A stretch of 64,000 nt of DNA from positions 87,775,785-87,839,784 of the forward strand of contig OX328126.1 of the NCBI GenBank assembly GCA_946811695.1, read 5' to 3'. The first letter of the stretch is position 1; every line of letters begins with the position of its first letter. Both the position numbers and the translations under genes were made by a program. Positions 54,704 to 64,000 of the stretch are shown here, piece by piece. This DNA comes from Gonocerus acuteangulatus (Eukaryota > Arthropoda > Insecta > Hemiptera > Coreidae). The notes beneath the pieces were generated by a model. The model did no database searches, was not told where the DNA came from, and worked only from the letters and a program-made list of their open reading frames with translations.

Positions 54704-54855
54704 TAAAAAAAATACGACTCACAGGAACTGCGTCACCTTAGCGCAGTTCCGTTCATATTCTTATTGTAATTTGGAAAACATGAAATAGAAACAGTTGATG
54801 ATTTGTCTTAATCTTTTTTGAATAATGTAAAAACATAAGAAATGAAATTTCGAAG
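54704..54855 (+). mobile_element. Family X 5' end fragment
   Basis: AAAATACGACTCACAGGAAC followed by CTTAGCGCAGTTCCGTTC, then body sequence to 'aataagatcttaag', where another element begins. Confidence 0.6.
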
Positions 54856-55345
54856 TGAAATAAGATCTTAAGGGGCCCTTATACTGGCAAAAATGTTGCT
54901 CAAAATTTTGAGCACAAACATTGAGCTTATTTTTGTACAAAATATTGAACGATCGTGGACCCCTCACACTGCACAAAAATATTGCACAAAATTGTATAAT
55001 ATAAAGATATTTTTTTTTTAAAGGCAGTTCAAAATCACTTGGGTAATTTGTATATATGTGCAATTGAAAATGGATCGACATGACAATGTAGAAGAATGAA
55101 TTATTTGAAACAAAATGTTTAATCAAATAAATACATTTTTAATATATTGTAAACACAAATGCTTAATATTTTGTCAGCACCTTCACACTGCACTCTGTCA
55201 TGCTACAAAATATTGACAGGTCCGCAAAAATTTTCTAAACTTTTAGAAAACATTTGAACGCCCCACAAAATATTGAATACCCCTTTTTTTGCACAATATT
55301 TCTCCTCGCACTTGCAATATTTTTGCACAAAACCAACATCTTCAA
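54855..55345. mobile_element. MITE-like repeat rich in CACAAAATATTG
   Basis: GGGCCCTTATACTGGCAAAA at the left is loosely mirrored at the right by TATTTTTGCACAAAACCAAC. The interior repeats AAAATATTG / 'gcacaa'. The 121-aa minus frame across it has no motifs. Confidence 0.4.
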
Positions 55346-55439
55346 AATTGGAGGAACGCTGCCATGGACCGTGACGGATGGAAGGGCATAGTCCGAAAGG
55401 CCAAGGGTCACAAAGACCTGTAGAGCTGGGGACTAAATT

Positions 55440-55519
55440 ATATTTTTTATATGTATATATATATATATATATTTTTTTTTTTTATATGTAATGTTTTATA
55501 TGTGCATTTTTTAATATTT

Positions 55520-55567
<48 letters not shown>
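55440..55567. repeat. (TA)n-rich low-complexity tract
   Basis: Two TA runs separated by a T-run and 'tatgtaatgttttatatg'. Confidence 0.9.
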
Positions 55568-55570
<3 letters not shown>

Positions 55571-55660
55571 TATTTATTCTTGTAGATGACCCAAAATATC
55601 TAAATTCTTTTTGATCTTAGGAGGCATGGGGTCGTTAAAGCAGTCATCCTGTCTTCATAC

Positions 55661-55735
55661 TACTTTATTTAATAGTCCCGACATGTTTTGTGCATATTTT
55701 CGCACCTCTTCAGGGGCACTTCTTGCTAGGAAGTC
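55661..55735 (-). other. Hammerhead-like motif, degenerate
   Basis: The minus strand reads CCC-CTGAAGAG-GTGC-GAAAATAT-GCAC-AAAACATGTC-GGG: CUGANGA core, 4-bp helix II, palindromic ACAUGU as a short helix III, GUC, and CCC/GGG helix I. The conserved GAAA is AAAA here. It follows a LINE tail on the same strand; the layout is that of Penelope terminal motifs. Confidence 0.5.
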
Positions 55736-55805
55736 CTCTCGTTACCATGTACTCAAATTAAGCCACATTTTATATCATGAGATATAGTTGGGCCTTTTTT
55801 TAAGA

Positions 55806-56027
55806 ATTACACAACTGCTTTACCATCATCCCGTAGAGCTTCTGTCAAGTTCCTTGGTATTCCCAGCTGTTGGATTAGCAGCCTATAGCGAAAGCAGTCC
55901 TCAAAAATATGTTTCACAGAGATGAGCTGATTGCGTATTCCGCAGGCTGGTGGGATTCCTCTAGACATCAAGTAGCCATGAGTCAGTCTGGAGTGCCCGA
56001 GTCTAAGCCGAGCTAGGACGACCTCCT
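55806..56027 (-). pseudogene. LINE RNase H / C-terminal fragment
   Basis: The minus strand reads EVVLARLRLGHSRLTHGYLM, then SRGIPPACGIRNQLISVKHI and FEDCFRYRLL. This is the segment just after the RNase H domain (LxRLRxGHxxLTHGxLM ... C ... VKHIFxxC) in I-like LINEs. It ends with LRDDGKAVV and a stop near 55806. The N-terminal part is missing; one cysteine of the usual CxxC is lost (ACGIRN). Confidence 0.75.
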
Positions 56028-56039
56028 AAGTAAATAAGG

Positions 56040-56847
56040 GATAATGCTCATTTATACAGGTCATCTGTTGACACATTTGTATATTCTGAGTTTTATGTTT
56101 ATTATTTGAAATTTAATATCCTAACCAGTATGATGTATTATATTTTACAGATTGAAAATACTTATGGCCAAAACATTTCTGTAACAAAATTTAAATTATG
56201 GCACTATGTAATTTCAAAATGCAATATACCTGAGGACTGAATAAAGCTGTTACCAACTTCCTACAACATCTTAATCTTGATCTCAGGATCTACACAATAC
56301 CCATATAATTTTCAAGTGTTGTTGATATGAAAAATGGATGCCAAGCAACACCAAATACAATGATGACAATAAAATGCTTAATTCTTACCTGTGAGAACAC
56401 TGAAAATAATACGATATAGAAGAATTTACATTGTAAATATTATCATTTAAATCATTTATTTTAAAAATGGCAGTAGATCATATATTAAAAATACATCAAC
56501 TCCTCACTAAACTTTTTCTCATGTCCTTGTTTTCTTTAAGAGCAATTTTAATGTGTGCATATGATTTAAGCCTCAATACGCACAAATTTCCACAGGACCA
56601 GATTAATCCAAAGTATATAGAAGAGGAGATCATTTTTATTTAATGTTGTGTGTTAAAATTATAAAATCAAGAAAAAAAAAACAGAATTCATCAGGGGGAA
56701 ATTGACAAAGGATTTCTGTGGCATCTTCTTTTCTTTTAATTTTAATTAATGGAATATATTTTAAATTTTGGGTTGATTCTTGTAATAATTGGTGTAAATA
56801 TATTACGATTTAACAACATATTAAAACCTAGTTGAAGTATTCATCCC

Positions 56848-56850
<3 letters not shown>
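56040..56850. other. No gene recognised
   Basis: AT-rich sequence without coherent open frames or recognised repeats. Confidence 0.5.

Positions 56851-56902
<52 letters not shown>
56851..56902. repeat. (TA)n microsatellite
   Basis: About 25 TA dinucleotides immediately 5' of an S2 SINE. Confidence 0.97.
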
Positions 56903-56903
<1 letters not shown>

Positions 56904-56904
<1 letters not shown>

Positions 56905-57185
56905 GGTGAGGATAGCTCAGTGGTAGAGGACTGGACTAATAAGTGTCTTCGTTAGATTCGGCGTCCCTGACCGTCCCTAGGCCAACCCGGTCTTTAATTA
57001 ATTTATAAATGGGTACCTTGGTGCTAATGACTGTAGCAGTCGAAGCAGCAAAGGGGAAAATCAGGCGGGCGGAGCTTATTACTGACCACACTATCTCCCT
57101 AGTGTGCCGGATGGTCATGAATTAGATACCTCTATAGTATCTGCCCCTCAGGGCCCTCATGGCCTGTTCGGGACTGATTTTATAT
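56904..57185 (+). mobile_element. SINE family S2
   Basis: The tRNA-like head GGATAGCTCAGTGGTAGAGG (A box) is present, but the B-box part is deleted. The body has TTCGGCGTCCCTGACCGTCC, 'gaaaatcaggcgggcggagc', 'ccacactatctccctagtgt', 'ggcctgttcgggactgattt'. An A/T tail follows. Confidence 0.75.
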
Positions 57186-57189
57186 ATAT

Positions 57190-58190
57190 AACTGATGTAT
57201 TAGGATTAGCAAACCATCCCCCATGTAGTTATTGAATATCTTCTTTCATGCAAAAGAAAAACATTTCTACACACCAAGGTCTCATTCCCCACCACTCTGA
57301 ATGAATAATTGATTTCTTTTTTTCTTGGTGATTCGAAATCCTTCCTTTGTTGTCTAAATTTAAATAAAAATGATTAAAATTTTTGTTTCAAATAATAAAC
57401 CTAAAAAGAGTATCATATTTTTTTTCCCTTTCTTTTATTTGTTATCCTAATTTATTTATTCTCCTTTTGTTTATAAATACTTTAAAAGTTTACATACGTT
57501 AACAATGAATTCAGCATAAGAACTTGTTTTGTTTTCAGAATATTTATTAAGTTTGTTCGAACTCAGTCGATGACACACTTCGTTACCTGCTAATCGCCAA
57601 AGTTGTTGACCAGATGTATGTAATAAATGAATGCTTGAATTAAATATGCAGTTGTTACATGTAAGATGTCTGATCTTGAGAAATGATGAATTCACCATTC
57701 TAAAGAGTAAGAAATGGCCTGGAAGAAGCCAATATTTAAGATTTTACCAGTGAGTAACAACATTCAATTGCTTTCATCATGAAACAGTAAGTGAAAATGA
57801 GAAAACAGCTTATGCTTTATTATCACTATTCTGAGAAAATCAAGAACACTTCCTTGCGTAAAAACCTTTCAGCTGAAGCACAATTCAAAATTAACTACAA
57901 CTTCTGTTTTAAACAACTGGCAGAAAACGGATGAAATTCTGTTTGTAGCTCAAATAAAAATGATTAAAATACAATTCTATGAGTTAACACCTTTTTTTTA
58001 GTTTGATAATTCATTCAGGGTGGAATGAAGTAATAATCATGTGATAACAACATTTATTCCAATTAAAAAATATCTACGCTCTTTAAGTTGTATAACGAAG
58101 TATATAAAAATAGTAAGACTTCTTACAAATGTTCTTTTCCCGACCCTCATTCCAGAGAATGTATTATGTCCTATGAGAGGAGGATATTTC
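57190..58190. other. No gene recognised
   Basis: AT-rich; the 75-aa minus frame at 57471-57698 has no motif. Confidence 0.5.
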
Positions 58191-58195
58191 AGATT

Positions 58196-58380
58196 TGGCA
58201 AATATTGGGACCGGTGGCCGTGAATGTTAAGGGCTCAATTCCCACTATGGTGAGGTGGCTTTTCTTTAGAAAAAAGAAAACGCACCAGCCCTATCCTGGC
58301 TGGGGGGTAACCTACAAATAACCCGTACTAAAATTTTTAGTTAATAATGGATGTTAAAATTTGAATGAATAAATAAATAT
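58196..58380 (+). mobile_element. SINE family S3
   Basis: Head CCGGTGGCCGTGAATGTTAA, B-box region GGGCTCAATTCCCACTATGG, then GAGGTGGCTTTTCTTTAG, CCCTATCCTGGCTGG, GGTAACCTACAAATAACCC and an AATAAATAAAT tail. Parallels 7660-7803 on the other strand. Confidence 0.7.
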
Positions 58381-58464
58381 GGAGATACTATTTTGGCATT
58401 CTGGAAACAATTTAATCCTTTTCCGACCTGTTTGTGTGTGCTTATATGTATATAATATATATCT

Positions 58465-58780
58465 GGGTGAGGTTAGGTCAGTGGTTGAGCACTGGACTAA
58501 TATGCTGGAGGACTTGAGTTCCAATCCCGAGCAAGCACTAAAGATTTTTATCTTCTAGTGACTTAGTTCGTGGGTAGGATTCGGCCTCCCTGACCGTCCC
58601 TAGGCCAATAGATCCTTTAATTTAATTTATTAATAGGTACCTGCAAAGAGGAATATCAGGCGACCGGAACCACAATATCTCCCTTGTGTGCTGTATGGTA
58701 TCGAATTAAATACCTTTATAGTATTTGCCCCTCTTGGCCATTGTGGCTTGTTACAGAACTGTTTTTTTTTGTTTTGTTCC
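58465..58780 (+). mobile_element. SINE family S2, full length
   Basis: The head has GGTTAGGTCAGTGGTTGAGC (A box) and GACTTGAGTTCCAATCCCG (B box), followed by the S2 body (GGATTCGGCCTCCCTGACCG, 'tatcaggcgaccggaacc', 'ctcccttgtgtgctgtatgg') and a T/G-rich tail. This is the best copy for defining the family. Confidence 0.8.
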
Positions 58781-58964
58781 ATTTGATACACTAGTTGTGC
58801 CCGTGACTTCGTCCACGTGGAACAGTGACTTGGTTATATCTCTTGGTTTATTTTGGATTATAAACAGCGATGATTGGGTATTACTTCACAGTAATGCTTC
58901 TCTATTTACGATATTAGGCGTGTAGCCATGGGGGATCAAGCATACAGGCTAGTAGGATTGCTAA

Positions 58965-59986
58965 AAGGCCGTCACGCAGGAGCTGCATAACTAAGCACTT
59001 TCCTCAGAATTTGGGTAGTGTAGACTGCTTTCCAGAACAATTTGCTTAAAATATCCTACATAAATAAAATAAAAACATGAATAGTTCTCTTTTATATTTG
59101 TAATGAGTAACTGATCAATTATTAACTTGCTTCCAGAGTTATGTTTACACATGGTACCTACTACACTACGTAATAAATACAAAAAAGCTCATATTATCGT
59201 ATTTTGATCTAACGCAGGAACAGGATACAGTCACTCTAGTGGTAGAAAGCGCTCCTTGCGGTGGCTTTGTGAACCTACGTCTGGCAGGCTTTTCTATTGA
59301 AATATATTACAAATTAAACCCCCGCTTTCCGATTGACCGATTCAGCTCATTTTTACAACACTTCTTTCTCATGAGTTACCCAGGACGTATACCGCGTTTC
59401 GTTACAATACAGCAAAAATTTCGACCGGTATGAGTATATTAGGAATTTGGGTCCGGAGTAAACCCCCCCTTCTAATGAACCGATTTAGTTTATTTTTACA
59501 ACACATATTTACCTGTAGATTAGCACTACGAATACCGAGTTTCGTCGAAATATACCAAAAATCACGGCTGGTAGTGGCGAATTGGTATTGTGGGTCCGGA
59601 GTAAACCCCCCCTTCTAATGAACCGATTTAGTTTATTTTTACAACACATATTTACCTGTAGATTAGCACTACGAATACCGAGTTTCGTCGAAATATACCA
59701 AAAATCACGGCTGGTAGTGGCGAATTGGTATTGTGGGTCCGGAGTAAACCCCCCTTCTAATGAACCGATTTAGTTCATTTTTATATCTCACTTTTCTCTC
59801 TATATTACCACTACGAATACCAGGTTTCGTTGAAATATAACAAATATTACGGCTGACATAGTCAAATTAGTGTTTTGGATTCGGGGTAAACCCCCCTTCC
59901 GGTGGACCGACTTTGGTGGTTAACGAACTCGTTCAATCGTTTGCTAATTGAATGCTATATACCAAGTTTCGTGACGAAAAAACAAA

Positions 59987-60059
<73 letters not shown>

Positions 60060-60184
60060 AATTTTAACGGGGGTCATTTTCGGTGTCTACTAGGTAGGAT
60101 CGATAAAGATTTGAAGAAATTTTTCAAAAATTCCGTCATGAGTCCAACCTCAATAGCTACTTTCCTTCGGAGGAAAGTGCTAAA
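58965..60184 (+). mobile_element. Family Y Helitron-like element, complete, uninterrupted
   Basis: The 5' end GGCCGTCACGCAGGAGCTGC is followed by subterminal AAGCACTTTCCTCAG. CATAAATAAAATAAAAACAT at about 59058 is the empty target where X sits in other copies. Tandem ~140-bp units (59460-59740) include two almost identical ones. (TA)n at 59990-60058. 3' hairpin CTTCCTTCGGAGGAAAGTGC then TAA. It serves as the reference for the split copy at 20494-28381. ORFs inside are tandem-repeat artefacts. Confidence 0.8.
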
Positions 60185-60199
60185 ATGTGACTGAGCCAC

Positions 60200-60650
60200 A
60201 TAAAGCTGACCCCTTAGGGATTATTAAACCCTGGTGTGTGTAGGGTGTCTGTCAGACACAAGGGATATTTCATTGGTCTAGAATCTAGATGCTCACTGCT
60301 GTCAACATACTTTACTGAAATTTCCCACGCAAAACATAATTTATTTGTCATCGTGAAACATAATTGTTTGGAATGAAAGGAATCCAAGGAATAAAAAAAT
60401 ATATTATATTTATAATTATATTATATATTTTTAATTAATTAGTAATTTGGGAGCGGAGTATACCCTCCTCCTAATGAACCGATTTACTTTTTTTTGAGTT
60501 TATTTTCACAACATAATTTTCTCTGTAGATGATCACAATTGATGCTGAAGCACTAATATTTTTTTTCTCAATATAATTGGATTCTTGAAGGGTTTTTAGT
60601 AGCCCAACGTGAAAATGGGAAAACCCCTACTGAGAAGTACAACCAACCCT
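60200..60650. other. No gene recognised
   Basis: AT-rich; a short stretch near 60445-60530 resembles a diverged family Y tandem unit ('tcctaatgaaccgatttact'). Confidence 0.45.
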
Positions 60651-60654
60651 CAAC

Positions 60655-61312
60655 ATATCTATATATATATATATAAAAATCACGTGTCTGTCCTTATACA
60701 AATCCACACCGTTTGACCGATTTTGACCAAACTTGGCACACAGCCGGCGAGTGTCATATGCTATATGAGCGGTTGATACGGCGAGTGTCATATGCTAGGT
60801 CAAAAACGTCTACCAGCAGTCTGTCTGTATGTATGTTCCTTATAGTAATCCACACCGTTTGACCGATTTTGACCAAACTTGGCACACAGGTATGTCTTGA
60901 TACGGCGAGTGTCATATGCTAGGTCAAAAACGTCTACCAGCAGTCTGTCTGTATGTATGTTCCTTATAGTAATCCACACCGTTTGACCGATTTTGACCAA
61001 ACTTGGCACACAGGTATGTCTTGATACGGCGAGTGCCATATGCTAGGTCAAAAACGTCTACGAGCAGTCTGTCTGTATGTATGTTCCTTATAGTAATCCA
61101 CACCGTTTGACCGATACTGACCAAACGTGGCACACATGTAGGCCCTGATTCGGGGAGAGTCATAGGCTGGGTTAAAATCATCTATGACTCACAGTTCGGA
61201 TTATTATTCGGTTACAGATTTGCGTTATTAGATTTTAATATTACTTATTTGGTTTCTAATTTATTTTTGCTTTTATATATGCAGAAAGTAGGTGTAGCAT
61301 GGCACGCCGGGT
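60655..61312 (-). mobile_element. Family Z element with internal 124-bp tandem repeat
   Basis: The minus strand begins CACCCGGCGTGCCATGCTAC (about 61312) and ends at CACGTGATTTTTATATATAT (60655). The 'caccgtttgaccgattttga' block and its flank are tandemly repeated about three and a half times with 124-bp period (ACGTCTACCAGCAGTC at 60806, 60930, 61054). Lacks the central ~300 bp of other Z copies. The two minus ORFs are tandem-repeat products. Confidence 0.75.
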
Positions 61313-61757
61313 GCAACAGCAAGTTTCATATATTTATCTCTGTGGAAAACATAAGGAGCTATTCCTCGGATTGAGCCGACGGATGATCTTCTACGCCTGG
61401 ATATTAGATTATCGTTCGGCAATAATTGATGATCTGTAACAATTATCGTGTCGAACTCCCCCCTTCGTCCTCGACACACATCGGAGCGACGCTAGACCAG
61501 TCCTTCATGGTGAGCTGAGGTCTTATCCAGCCCGTGTAATACTCCATGAAATCCTAGTCCGTCCTCCAGGATCATCCCAAATCCTCTCTGGTAGATCCTA
61601 CTTCCGGGAAGGACGAGGTCGGCCAGTTCTTCTTCATACACACTACACGCAATATATATAGAAAGGTTTCCCTACAGCAAGGAGTTGGCCTTATTTAATG
61701 TTTTATAGTCCTATGTTAATAATACATTCATAGGCACAGACAGATAAACATGTACAA

Positions 61758-61905
61758 TTTTTTTTAACGGCGCATCGACAAATCTGGGCCATTAGCGCCG
61801 GCAGCCAGAGGAATTTTCCCAACGAGCCCTGAGATGTGAAAATTCCTGCCGCCAGTGGGGATGGAACCCACCATCTCCTGCTTATGAATCTAAGGCGCTA
61901 GCCCT
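61758..61905 (-). mobile_element. tRNA-derived SINE, family S1
   Basis: Complement of the 30123-30344 element: tail AACGGCGCATCGACAAAT, CCATTAGCGCCGG, body GAAAATTCCTGCCGCC, B-box GATGGAACCCACCATC, then GCTTATGAATCTAAGGCGCT. The 5'-most part of the head is missing. Confidence 0.8.
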
Positions 61906-61940
61906 CAATATGTAATAAAATTACTATTATTATTATTATA

Positions 61941-62325
61941 TCAATCATAAATTAATGGCGCTCTCAATTTTAAGGAGTGTTTTATGTAGTTATAAATTTG
62001 CATGCATTCAATTTTTGAGGCACTATTTAAGACTTCAGGTAATTGCGAATTATCGGCAGGTTGGTTGTTAAAGTGGAGGAATCGGTTTCTGATGGAGGAG
62101 TAAATAGGGCAATAGAAAATAAAATGGAAAATGTCTTGATACGCGTTACTGTTACAGAGGGTGCAGATTTCTTTCATGTTAATAGAATAATGGATATTTT
62201 TAAAGTCAAATTAAATATTGAAGTTGCTTACAGTTCTTAACTGAGCTATGGTTTTAGCAATAACAAATGGCAGCCCCATGGTGATAAATTCATGAGTTTG
62301 GCCTGGGGATAATGAAAGAAATTTG
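61941..62325 (-). pseudogene. LINE C-terminal fragment with Cys/His knuckle
   Basis: The minus strand reads FLSLSPGQTHEFITMGLPFV, AKTIAQLRTVSNFNI, a stop, FDFKNIHYSINMKEI, then CTLCNSNAYQDIFHFIFYC (CxxC...HFxxxxC) and a charged tail ending at 61941. The pattern matches the zinc-knuckle region after RT in non-LTR elements and resembles that at 9088-9505, though sequences differ. One internal stop; 5' truncated. Confidence 0.65.
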
Positions 62326-62515
62326 TAAAATGGGGGGGGGGGGGAGAATTATTCATTTTCTAAAGATTACTACTAAGTAATTTTGCTTTATGGGCTTCTA
62401 AAATAATATTAATCCGTCCTTCACTACTCGCAATATACACTACACCTAGCACTAAAATCCCCCCCCCCCCCCGAAAACGATAGACTCAAATTAATGCGAA
62501 AGTTTATTCGGATAG

Positions 62516-62580
62516 GGAAAAAAGTCCGACTCGCAGGAACTGCGTCATCTTAGCGCAGTTCCGTCCATATCCCTAGTTCA
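62516..62580 (+). mobile_element. Family X 5' end fragment
   Basis: AAAAAAGTCCGACTCGCAGG, then CTTAGCGCAGTTCCGTCCAT. The body is replaced by the fold-back that follows. Confidence 0.65.
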
Positions 62581-62665
62581 GTGGATGGGCATTCAGATTC
62601 GATCTTTTTATCCCGATATATGAAAGAACATTATGACACTTCTTCGTCATCATAACCATCAATAA

Positions 62666-62930
62666 ATCGATGGCCTAGAATGAAAACCTTATATCTCAAA
62701 AATAAAATTAATTAACGTTTTTACCTAATTAGATGGATATTATGGTTACTGAGAAACCCGCAAGGTTTGCTTCTTCGTCAATATAGTCCAGGATGAGTAA
62801 GATAAGAGTTTCTTTGACACTCAAGGATTATCAAATAGAATCTTATCCATCTAATAACGTATAAAAGTTATTAACGTTATTTTTTAGATACGAGGTTTTC
62901 ATTCTAGGCCATCGAAATGCAGTAGCCCAT
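62666..62930. repeat. Fold-back, ~75-bp arms
   Basis: Left CGATGGCCTAGAATGAAAAC and right GTTTTCATTCTAGGCCATCG are exact complements; the inner arms ('attaattaacgtttttacc', 'tagatggat') match with a few changes. Confidence 0.8.
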
Positions 62931-63054
62931 TCTGCCTCATCAGTGAATGTAAAGTGTTGTGAAAAGTAAAGTTTTTATTTTTATGATTATAATTATTATT
63001 TAAATGTTGACGTCCAGTTGATGATTAAGCGGAAAATTTTAATATATTTACATA

Positions 63055-63493
63055 GTTTTTGTTTCTTCCCCACGAAACGTGTTATGTAGTATTCCCCAAT
63101 CAAACGACTGAACGAGTTCTTTAACCAACAAAATCGGTCCATCTGGAGAGGGGGTTTACTAGGGAGCCAAAGTAGTTATTTGCCAATACCAGCCATAATT
63201 TGTGTTGTATTTCGACGAAACTCGGTATTCGTTCTGGTCAACTAAAGAGAAAAATGTGTTGTAAAAATAAACTAAATCGGTTCATTTGGAGGGGAGGTTT
63301 ACTCCGGACCCAAATTACTAATTTGCTCATACCGGTCGTAATTTCTGCTGTATTGTAACGAAACGCGGTATACGTCCTGGGTATCTAGTAAGGAAGAAGT
63401 GTTGTAAAAATTAACTAAATCGGTCTATCGGAAGGGGGGGGGATTTACTTTGTACTATGTTTTAATTGAATTGAAACAGGTGTTATTTATGTT
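63055..63493 (-). mobile_element. Family Y element, 3' part, interrupted by family X
   Basis: Closely parallels 14300-14757 ('tttgccaataccag', 'ggtatacgtcctgggtatct', 'gaaacaggtgttatttatgt'). At 63493 the sequence switches into the family X 3' end at precisely the site (AAAAACATAAATAAC on minus) that is uninterrupted in the 14113-14882 copy. Confidence 0.75.
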
Positions 63494-64000
63494 TTTAGCG
63501 CGGTTCCTCCCTCCCCCATAGGGAGGAACCCCGCTTATAAGGTTGATACAATGAAACAATCCGGAAGTGCCGACTAGAAAATTTTGCGTTTCAGAACCCC
63601 TAGAAACCGAAAATAACGGTGGTTCAAATTTGTATATATATATATATATATGTATATATTTATTTATATATATATATATATTTGTCTGTTCGCTCTCTAA
63701 ATAGAAGACGAATGGTCCGATTTTGATGAAATTTGGTACAAAAATCTGTCGTCCAATTTGAAAGGTCAAGTTTGTTAACCAGCAAAATCCGCCCACTGGA
63801 AGATGGCGTTTGGGGCGAAATTCGCGCAAAAAAAATCGTAACGCTTACATTTTTGAGTTCATAAGCTTGTAAGTACTCTTTTTATAGGCTTCTTGGGCAA
63901 GGAAAACGAATGAAACCATTTTCAAGGCGATAGCTTTAACCGTTTTCGAGAAAATTGGAAAAATAGTTTTTGAATACCGTTTTTGGTTTGGGTACTTAGA
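63494..64000 (-). mobile_element. Family X Helitron-like element, runs off window
   Basis: 3' end hairpin and GCGCTAAAA at 63494-63530, (TA)n at 63635-63682, then the conserved body ('gatggcgtttggggcgaaat', 'tcgtaacgcttac'). The 5' end lies beyond 64000. Highly similar to 28896-29400. Confidence 0.8.

Overview
This is repeat-dense, AT-rich animal nuclear DNA, most likely from an arthropod and probably an insect. Support: spliced genes with short exons and GT-AG introns, an elongator tRNA-Met gene, Jockey-, RTE- and Penelope-type retroelements, tRNA- and 5S-derived SINEs, long (TA)n tracts and Helitron-like non-autonomous elements with central microsatellites. No bacterial operon-type genes are seen. 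Species cannot be fixed from sequence alone.

Host genes. Three diverged copies of one four-coding-exon gene encode secreted glycine-rich proteins: copy A (minus, 11299-13370), copy B (plus, 33313-35099) and copy C (minus, 40829-45952). Splice phases are identical in all three, and the middle exons are strongly conserved. A and B are intact (348 aa each). C has lost most of the glycine repeat, and its signal-peptide exon looks frame-displaced. No homologous named family was recognised; a structural role (cuticle, silk or cement-like) is inference. The only RNA gene that looks functional is tRNA-Met(CAT) at 53206-53278.

Mobile DNA fills almost everything else. 1-10020: Jockey LINE tail, a 5S-derived SINE, a hAT-like MITE with an exact 8-bp target duplication, minisatellites, fold-backs, and a LINE tail next to a possible endogenous viral helicase fragment. 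13400-20100: (TA)n tracts, Helitron-like elements, a 27-bp minisatellite and a 1-kb fold-back. 20147-30393: a four-level nest. A Jockey-like LINE is split by a Helitron-like element (family Y), which is split by a second one (family X), which is split by a nearly intact RTE-type LINE (1007-aa ORF) bordered by an 845-bp direct repeat. 36600-44700: decayed Penelope element, 45-bp minisatellite, hammerhead-like palindrome and two hAT MITEs inside gene C introns. 46555-50081: a degenerate 5S-like array and a Penelope element inside a large inverted repeat. 50300-64000: SINEs, LINE tails, more X/Y/Z family copies and the tRNA.

Family names X, Y, Z, W, S1-S3 are labels used only here. X and Y are defined by a 5' end reading AGTCCG(A/T)C.CGCAGGA.CTGC, a matching pair of subterminal inverted repeats, a central (TA)n or ~140-bp tandem repeat, and a 3' hairpin followed by CTAA. 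This resembles Helentron/HINE (DINE-1-like) elements.
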